Shown piece after piece: positions 59,501-64,000 of a DNA stretch of 64,000 nt. The stretch is from NCBI RefSeq assembly GCF_008254045.1, contig NZ_CP042425.1, positions 8,136,163-8,200,162 on the forward strand, read 5' to 3'. The DNA comes from Limnoglobus roseus (GTDB lineage Bacteria > Planctomycetota > Planctomycetia > Gemmatales > Gemmataceae). The notes beneath the pieces were generated by a model, which did no database searches, had not been told where the DNA came from, and saw only the letters and a list, made by a program, of their open reading frames with translations. The translations under genes were made by a program, and so were the position numbers. Position 1 is the first letter of the stretch. Each line of letters opens with the position of its first letter.

Positions 59501-61644
59501 GCCCCGGTCGGCGAGCCGCCGCCGTAGTCGGTCATCATCCACAGCGTGTAGGCTTGTCGCGGCTTGTAGTCCCACGGGTAGCCGTACTTGCCGCCGTCGA
59601 CCATGTGCGTGACGCGGGTCCACCAGCCGTTGCCGTCGTCGGTGTTGTCGTAGGTGAAAATCTCGTCTTCAGCGTTGATCGCCACGTCGAGGTGATTCCG
59701 CGTGCCGGTGCTGTAGACTTCCAGGTGCGTGCCGTCGGGCCGGAGGCGGAGGACGCCGCCGCCACGAATCTCGGCCTTGCTGCCGTCGGTGCCGGTCGCG
59801 CCGTAGATGCCCTTGTCGCCGGTGCTCATGTACAGCCAGCCGTCCATGCCGAGGCGGATGTTCGACGGGATGTGGTCGTTGAACCCGGTGTTCGGCCGCG
59901 GGTTGGTCGTCTCGATCAGAATTTTGTGATCCTTGCCGACGCCGTGGTCGTCGGTGAAGACGCTGAACTTCGGGCAGTGGTGGACGTACACTTTGCCGTC
60001 GATGTACGCGAGGCCGAAGACGGCGTGCAGGTTCTCGGCGAAGACGGTGATCTTGCCGTCCGGGTGGATGCAGAGGATGCGGTCGGTCGGCTTGGTCGAA
60101 TCGGCCCCCATGTCCATCGGGTCTTCGGCCACGAAGATGCGACCGTCCGGGGCACAGCACACCACCGACGGGTGAACCAACCTCGGCGGGGCTGCCACCA
60201 CTTCGACCTTCCAATCGGGCGGGCACTTCGGCAGCTCGCCCTTTACCGTCGGCTTCGTCTCCTTCTTCGGTTCGTCAGCCGGCTTGTCTTTCTTCGGCTC
60301 GTCAGCCGGTTTCGTAGCCACTGGCGTTTGCGGGGCCGGCACAGCCGCGTCCGCGGGAATCTCGCCGCGGATCATCTTGGCCCCCTGCCCCGTCAGCCGC
60401 AGGTAGTGGTCACTCGGCACGCCGTCCAAAGTCGCGAACTGCATGCCGTCGCCGGTGGGCACAGTGTTCGTGCATTTGAAGATGGCGGTTCCCTCATCGA
60501 CCTCGTCGAACATCGCGACGTAAGCCATCTCGGCCCCGGCTTTCTTGATCGCGGCAAACTGCGACCAGAGGAACGCCCCCTTCTGACGAGAAATCTGATC
60601 GACGGGCGCGCCCTTCTTCAGGTTGTGCCAACTGAAGCCCGGGAACGCGACCGGCATGAAGTCCAGCTTCTTCTCGCGGCACCACGCCACGTCCGGCTTC
60701 AGGGTGCGCTCGGCGTAGCGGTTGACCTCCTCGATCTTCCCGTACCGGCCGACCGTCCACGGGCTGAGGATGTCGGCCAGCGCCAGCACGTCGTGCAGTT
60801 CCTTGTCGCGGACGGTGTCGTTCTTCTGCTCGCGGAAGTACGTCGGTACGCCGAGCATCACCGTGCAACCATCGGCCTTCAGGAACTCGACCAACTTCTT
60901 ACACTCGGCCAACGTGTACGAGCGGTTGTCGTTGAAGCCGACGCCCCACACGGTAACGATCGGCTTGCCGCGGTGCCGGAAGTAGGCCGGGTCGTCCGTC
61001 ACTTTCATCTGCGTCCGCAGGGTCTTCCAGTCTTCGATGACTTCGTCTATCCGCCCGACCCGCAGGCCGGACAGGTCGTACATCACAGAGTACCCGCGGC
61101 CATTGCGGTTGGCCCCTTCGCGGCAGTGACCGAGGACGGTATTGTTGTGCCGCAAGGCGAGCGGGTCGCGGAGGTCGGTGATGAACCGCTGGACGAAGAC
61201 GCCGTCGATGCCGTAGTCGCGCATCCACTCGAAGTGCTTCAAGACCGTGGTCTGATCGTGCGAACTGAAGACTTCCGCCGGCTTGCCGTCGGGCAGTTTG
61301 AAGCTGGTCGCGTACCGCGAGGTCGCCGGCAGTTCGGAGACGTCCGGCCACAGGTCGAAGCTCGCCGCACCGGGCCGAAGGTCTTTGCGGTCCCGCGACC
61401 AGTGAACCCAGCCGCGGTCGGCCTTATCGCCGGCGCACGTGAACCAGCCCTGGTAGCCGCACACCACCTTACCCGTGAGCGTGCTCGTGTCCACGCCCTT
61501 CGTCGTCGGCCCGGTGTAGGGCTTGAGGGTGGCGGCCAACACCTCGGCCCGTGTCGGCCGGGGGCTGTCGGCGGCGGTCACACTGAATGTGGCCATCAGC
61601 AGGGCCGCAAGCACGGGAACCGAACGGCGGGAGAGCGTTCGCAT
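56590..61644 (-). CDS. Giant secreted fusion: GH71/99-like domain, propeller, HEAT repeats and heme-c domain
   Basis: A 1,684-aa exported protein from ATG 61644, where a signal peptide begins (SRRSVPVLAALLMATFSVTA). Domains in order: a glycoside hydrolase 71/99-like TIM barrel (about 50-430; VVCGYQGWFTCAGDKADRGW at its start, MRDYGIDGVFVQRF and the FDEVDEGTAIFK motif); a Lys/Pro/Asp-rich linker (about 440-475); a dehydrogenase-type propeller (about 476-830; VVCCAPDGRIFVAEDPMDMG); HEAT repeats (about 830-1,360); a beta-sandwich near 1,375-1,510; and a heme-c domain with CIKCH at 1,553-1,557. The propeller-HEAT-heme part is standard for planctomycetes; the added hydrolase-like domain is not. 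Acid residues of the barrel cannot be assigned. Confidence 0.82.
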   Translation of the reverse strand: MRTLSRRSVPVLAALLMATFSVTAADSPRPTRAEVLAATLKPYTGPTTKGVDTSTLTGKVVCGYQGWFTCAGDKADRGWVHWSRDRKDLRPGAASFDLWPDVSELPATSRYATSFKLPDGKPAEVFSSHDQTTVLKHFEWMRDYGIDGVFVQRFITDLRDPLALRHNNTVLGHCREGANRNGRGYSVMYDLSGLRVGRIDEVIEDWKTLRTQMKVTDDPAYFRHRGKPIVTVWGVGFNDNRSYTLAECKKLVEFLKADGCTVMLGVPTYFREQKNDTVRDKELHDVLALADILSPWTVGRYGKIEEVNRYAERTLKPDVAWCREKKLDFMPVAFPGFSWHNLKKGAPVDQISRQKGAFLWSQFAAIKKAGAEMAYVAMFDEVDEGTAIFKCTNTVPTGDGMQFATLDGVPSDHYLRLTGQGAKMIRGEIPADAAVPAPQTPVATKPADEPKKDKPADEPKKETKPTVKGELPKCPPDWKVEVVAAPPRLVHPSVVCCAPDGRIFVAEDPMDMGADSTKPTDRILCIHPDGKITVFAENLHAVFGLAYIDGKVYVHHCPKFSVFTDDHGVGKDHKILIETTNPRPNTGFNDHIPSNIRLGMDGWLYMSTGDKGIYGATGTDGSKAEIRGGGVLRLRPDGTHLEVYSTGTRNHLDVAINAEDEIFTYDNTDDGNGWWTRVTHMVDGGKYGYPWDYKPRQAYTLWMMTDYGGGSPTGALAYNEDALPAKYRGNLFLCEWARKQLLRVTVERDGGSYKVVGREDFLTSGSTEFRPVGIAVSPDGMSLYVADWNYGGWKQNVTAGRLLKVTYTGGPSLAAAKPAWYIPAAMGQKFEATATDLVEGLKHPAQSVRLVAQRRLAERAADVVPALLVLLADKKAPAVARWSAIWTLDAIGGGAAGREGIVLALSDDDASVRRQAIRQLGNSGAKITVPQLVKLLTDADASIRFQAATALGHLGDKQAVEPLLLALAQTDLFARYAAFTALNRIGRTDSTVWVRIVKGLADTSPAIREGTAFALRETFDEALLAALRDFAADSAQPSAGRVNALKLLANLSRKPVAWDGKWWGTQPVKTPRPAHTVDWAGTALAAKAVRTLLNDTDADVRVTAVEAVATLGDAESTKELVAAFDKSTDAALKRAVLKSLAQMKSSAGAELIAKVLAKPTDNTAFLTDAVTAAGQIGGSKMIETLTEFAGASVPADALAKALEELGSLNAKAAVPTVAKHLTHTDAKVQAAAVGALAAIGGEPAVTALVPLLADKKADTRRTAVKALGAVRNRAAVSHLLKAYADAETKADAITALTATPDLRALDAYLDGLADKSAAMREACRTALGSIRGDALPLIEARLDKTPALTAAVVADLQRVYTVPVPVKSWRILGSFDEKAEPFKPGEPDLSAEVTDDKGKKVRWKNARVDTAGKVDLRRQGFSTTENVAAFAVTEVEAAAAGRVEMRAGSDDGLVVWVNGKKVFEKLGNGAYKADEFRIRADLKAGKNQIVAKITQGGGPWEFSIAVPQPGSGRLFKATAKVADPKEYAEFALKATGDEKHGQTIFYDQKGAACIKCHATGLPGAPGGEVGPSLMGVAAKYNRAQLIESVLYPSKQILDGYKQTRIVTLDGQTKLGIIRGETPTELTLIDADGKKWTIKKEDVDEKKELEKSSMPDDLHGGMSQKDFSDLIAFLESLKQKPPEKK

Positions 61645-61777
61645 GTCGGGAACTCGAATTCGGTGTAGTTGTTCGAACCAACGAGTCTGGCGGTGAGAAA
61701 GAAATGTTATGAAAAGTGAGAAGGCCGCGTTGCACCCCTGCGAAGAGGTCATCGCTTTTTAATTATCCAGGCTGCTT

Positions 61778-62146
61778 ATGAAATACGTGCTCATGGCCTG
61801 TCTGCCGATGAACGTCTCGGGCGCGGCGATCTTCGCCCCGCCTTGCTCGTTTCTGCGCGAGTCGCTGGGGCTACCCGAATCGCACCCTCTCTACCTGGGC
61901 GTACTCTCGATTTGGATTCTGCTGTTCGGGGTGGCATACTTTTGGCAGGGCTACCGCGGGCGGATCGACCGGACCTTCCTCACGGTCGGCGCGGCCGGGA
62001 AGGCCGCGTTCGCACTCCTGCTCATGGCCTTGGCGGCCGGCGGGAACCTCCCGCCGCAGGCCGTCGCCGTCGGGTTGCCCGACCTGGCCCTCGCGGTGGT
62101 GTTCGCGAACTGGCTCCGCCGGCCGGACCCGTTACTGATCGGGTAA
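61778..62146 (+). CDS. Small four-helix membrane protein, function unknown
   Basis: A 122-aa hydrophobic protein. Four membrane segments are suggested: residues about 3-20, 40-57 (YLGVLSIWILLFGVAYFW), 70-88 (VGAAGKAAFALLLMALAAG) and 95-110 (VAVGLPDLALAVVFANWL). Short loops carry charged residues (QGYRGRIDRTF). No family is recognised. The C-terminal 15 bp overlap the convergent response regulator gene. Confidence 0.65.
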   Translation: MKYVLMACLPMNVSGAAIFAPPCSFLRESLGLPESHPLYLGVLSIWILLFGVAYFWQGYRGRIDRTFLTVGAAGKAAFALLLMALAAGGNLPPQAVAVGLPDLALAVVFANWLRRPDPLLIG

Positions 62147-62617
62147 GGCCGGCGCGTTCTCCACGTGCGGGGCCGACGGCACTGTACTGAGGGCCGTGTG
62201 GAGTTTGCTCTTGGTCGTCGGAATCGAGGGTGCGAGGAAGCGATTGAGCCGGTCTAACATCCCGATCAGGGCGGCCGGTTCCACAGGTTTGACGAGGTAA
62301 AGATCGACGCCGGCTTGCATCGCCCGCTGCCGATCGTCTTCCCCCTCGCGGCCGGTGACGGCCACTAGAAACGGCCGCTTCGCGTCCGCCTTCGCGATCA
62401 GGCGACGGACCATCTCGCAGCCGTCCATTTCGGGCATGGCAATATCAAGAAGGATCACGTCCGGCGACCGGGCGGCCGCCAACCGCAGGGCTTGCTTACC
62501 ACTCACGGCGATCTTCACCGTGTAGCCATAAAGGGACAGCATTTCGGCCGTACTTTCGGCCGTGTCGCGGGAGTCGTCCACAACGAGGATGGAGAGGGCA
62601 GAACTTGCGTTTGCCAT
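62132..62617 (-). CDS. Single-domain response regulator (CheY-like receiver)
   Basis: A 161-aa receiver-domain protein without an output domain. The acidic pocket (ILVVDDSRDTAES) is near residues 10-16, the phosphorylation site is the first Asp of LLDIAMPEMDG near 57, with the conserved Thr in VAVTGREG and Lys in LYLVKPVEPAAL. The last 35 residues are a nonconserved tail (IPTTKSKLHTALSTVPSAP). No histidine kinase gene is adjacent, so its partner is elsewhere. It probably acts by protein contact, for example in motility or development. Confidence 0.92.
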   Translation of the reverse strand: MANASSALSILVVDDSRDTAESTAEMLSLYGYTVKIAVSGKQALRLAAARSPDVILLDIAMPEMDGCEMVRRLIAKADAKRPFLVAVTGREGEDDRQRAMQAGVDLYLVKPVEPAALIGMLDRLNRFLAPSIPTTKSKLHTALSTVPSAPHVENAPALPDQ

Positions 62618-62808
62618 GAGTCATCCTTACCGTCCGTGGGACAAGGGCATTCATCCAAACATATTAGACCCAATCCTCTCATTGGATGCGAGACCAACGA
62701 CGGCGTCGAGAGGAAAACGCCGACCGAGCCGTAAAGAAGTGATGAAGGCGACAGGTGCAGAACCTTTATCACCTGATCGTTTCAGGATTTACGAACCCGA
62801 TGGTTCGT

Positions 62809-63195
62809 TCACGCGGGAGCGTCCAAACTTACGGTGAAGCGATCGAACGCGCGAAATGCCTGCCGCAGAGCCGCACGAAGCTCTTCGAACGCAGTCCCGT
62901 CGAGGTCGAATGTCGCGACTACTTCCCCAAGGCGTTCAAGAGCGGGGTCTCGGGCCAAGACGAGGCGGAACCCGCCCCGCGTTAGCTCGGCCCGTGAGAA
63001 GCAGTTGAAGCCGGAGTTGATCTGATCGTCCACTTCCACGTACACGTTGCCGTACCCATGCTCGAACTCGATCGGGTCGTCCACTTCGGGATATTGAAGT
63101 TGCAGGTAGTGGTCGCCCTGATCGTCGAAGTGAACTGTGACGATCCCCTCTTCCTCGGAGAAGACTTCCACGGCCGTCGCATGAAATTGAATCAC
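62809..63195 (-). CDS. Imm10-like immunity family protein
   Basis: A 128-aa soluble protein resembling the Imm10 immunity family: an opening QFHATAVEVFSEEEGIVTVH, then YLQLQYPEVDD, a NVYVEVDDQINSGFNCFSRAE motif (in part), and a C-terminal FDLDGTAFEELRAALRQAF. In known systems Imm10 proteins neutralise polymorphic toxins, but no toxin gene is nearby. The GTG at 63195 is chosen because GAGGAC lies 6 nt upstream; a TTG at 63237 would add 14 residues with no family match. Confidence 0.6.
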   Translation of the reverse strand: MIQFHATAVEVFSEEEGIVTVHFDDQGDHYLQLQYPEVDDPIEFEHGYGNVYVEVDDQINSGFNCFSRAELTRGGFRLVLARDPALERLGEVVATFDLDGTAFEELRAALRQAFRAFDRFTVSLDAPA

Positions 63196-63311
63196 GGGGA
63201 AGTCCTCGCAGCCGGTTGTCGGCAGGTTGCCGCGCAAACTTGAGGTCCGGCGGTCGTTCTCTCGACGGAAAGGCTCACGAAAGCCTGCCCAACATCTGAG
63301 GAGGAACCGCC

Positions 63312-63569
63312 ATGTTTCGCAAACTCTTGCTCTCCGCCCTGACCGTGCTCGCCGTCACCGCGGGCGTGAACGCCGCCCCGCCGGCGATCGTCCCCGTCGC
63401 TTACGGCTCACCCGCCTACGGCCACGGCCGGTATCAAGTCTTCGTCCGCCACCACGGCCACTGGCACCTGTATGGTACGTACCGCGACCGCGACGACGCA
63501 TACCGCGCGGCCCATCACCTCGAACACCGCGGGTACGACGCGCGGGTCGAGCGCGTGCGGGGTTGGTAG
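63312..63569 (+). CDS. Small secreted His/Tyr/Arg-rich protein
   Basis: An 85-aa protein with a signal peptide (FRKLLLSALTVLAVTAGVNA). The mature 65 residues contain VFVRHHGHWHLYGTYRDRDD, then AYRAAHHLEHRGYDARVERV. The W-x-x-Y-G-x-Y ... A-x-x-x-A ... GYDARV pattern recalls short SPOR-like or ferredoxin-like domains, but I do not recognise a family. The function is unknown. Clustered His residues could bind metal. AGGAGG lies upstream of the ATG. Confidence 0.7.
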   Translation: MFRKLLLSALTVLAVTAGVNAAPPAIVPVAYGSPAYGHGRYQVFVRHHGHWHLYGTYRDRDDAYRAAHHLEHRGYDARVERVRGW

Positions 63570-63585
63570 GAGTGCTGAAACAACA

Positions 63586-63612
63586 AGGGCCGCGCCTGAA
63601 CGGCGCGGCCCT
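63586..63612. terminator. Hairpin between the small secreted protein and the partial gene
   Basis: An 11-bp perfect stem (arms 63586-63596 and 63602-63612, AGGGCCGCGCC and complement) with a 5-nt loop. On the minus strand TGTTGTTTC follows, so it best fits a terminator for the minus-strand gene at the window end. Confidence 0.6.
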
Positions 63613-63639
63613 CATCCATCCGCTGGTGCGGCGTTCTCG

Positions 63640-64000
63640 TTAGTAGGAGTAGGCCGTGCCCGAGGGTTGGCTGTTCGAAGATCCGTTGTACATCGTGGCC
63701 GAACTGCTCGGCTGGGTCGAGGAAGTCGAAGAGTAGCTGTAGCCCGAACTGCTCGAACTGGTGGTCGATGACGAACTCGACGACGAACTCGTGCTCGTCG
63801 TCTGCGTGGCTCGCGGCCCGATGTTGTCGCTCAATCGCAACATGAGCATCTCGTAGTCCAGCACCGCCGGGGTGGCCTGGCCGCGGTAGGAATACGTGAC
63901 CGTGTAAGTCCCCACGCCGAGTTGGCGGACGGTGGTCGTGAGCGGTTGGCCCGTCGCCGCGTCCAGGGTGAAGACCACGTTCCCGCTCGCGTCGAGCACC
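63640..64000 (-). CDS. C-terminal end of a Ser-rich protein (truncated by the window)
   Basis: Only about 120 residues are visible; the gene runs off the right edge, so its start and full domain order are unknown. The visible part opens with VVFTLDAATGQPLTTTVRQL and VGTYTVTYSYRGQATPAVLD, a beta-sandwich-like stretch. A Ser/Thr tract follows (about 25 residues of mostly Ser), then SGYSYSSTSSTQPSSSATMY and the end. Ser-rich tails of this type often follow extracellular domains. The stop is TAA at 63640-63642. Confidence 0.6.
   Translation of the reverse strand, partial: VLDASGNVVFTLDAATGQPLTTTVRQLGVGTYTVTYSYRGQATPAVLDYEMLMLRLSDNIGPRATQTTSTSSSSSSSSTTSSSSSGYSYSSTSSTQPSSSATMYNGSSNSQPSGTAYSY

Noticed and set aside
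59425..61668. 747-codon plus-strand open frame opposite the giant fusion gene
   Set aside because: Its translation is Arg/Val/His-biased with no family motif, while the minus strand reads as a coherent multi-domain protein. Long antisense frames are expected at this GC content.

Overview
The window reads as chromosomal DNA of a high-GC planctomycete, most likely family Gemmataceae. This rests on the protein families present: DUF1559 and DUF1501 proteins, large secreted proteins with the planctomycete-type CxxCH heme domain fused to beta-propellers and HEAT repeats, N-terminal LEDR/LENR motifs on extracellular proteins, a Ser/Thr kinase with an extra N-terminal segment, a DUF4175 giant coiled-coil protein, and SUKH and Imm10-like orphan proteins. 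I see no rRNA, tRNA, CRISPR array, transposase or phage gene. Most genes sit in short divergent or convergent blocks. Convergent neighbours are either packed within a few bases or overlapping, or are separated by a strong hairpin.

Layout. 0-2.1 kb: secreted dipeptidase, nitroreductase, DUF2007 protein. 2.2-5.1 kb (minus): an envelope operon ompH-lpxC-Gfo/Idh/MocA with a clear T-tract terminator. 5.3-8.2 kb: BrkB/YihY membrane protein, low-affinity iron permease family protein, DUF1501 protein. 8.2-13.4 kb: three tandem secreted DUF1559 paralogues. 13.6-24 kb: clpS, a Gly/Tyr-rich secreted protein, a 1,097-residue polytopic protein, an alpha/beta hydrolase, a leishmanolysin-like metallopeptidase, cobL, a TPR protein and aat. 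ClpS and Aat are both N-degron pathway parts. 24-30 kb: pentaheme PA14-like protein, M24 peptidase, RarD, SUKH protein. 30-39 kb: the 1,683-residue DUF4175 coiled-coil protein, an HD-domain protein and a heme-binding dehydrogenase-like protein.

38.9-45.6 kb (plus) is the most system-like locus. Six genes are packed with 0-18 bp gaps or overlaps: an SDR-like protein whose catalytic Tyr is His, a glutamine-dependent asparagine synthase-like amidotransferase, an FtsX-like permease, an ABC ATPase, a membrane-fusion protein (a DevBCA-like exporter) and a squalene/phytoene synthase. The layout suggests making or modifying an isoprenoid or amide-bearing lipid and exporting it. The product is unknown.

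45.6-64 kb: Ser/Thr kinase, PhoU, PQQ-like and kelch-like propellers, a copper module (CsoR-type repressor plus CopA-type ATPase, with a promoter whose spacer carries the likely operator), a Calx-beta/FG-GAP extracellular protein, a sorbosone dehydrogenase-like protein, a 1,684-residue fusion of a GH71/99-like domain with a propeller, HEAT repeats and a heme domain, a small membrane protein, a response regulator, an Imm10-like protein, a small secreted protein, and the end of a Ser-rich protein that runs off the window.

All family assignments come from reading motifs; no database search was run.
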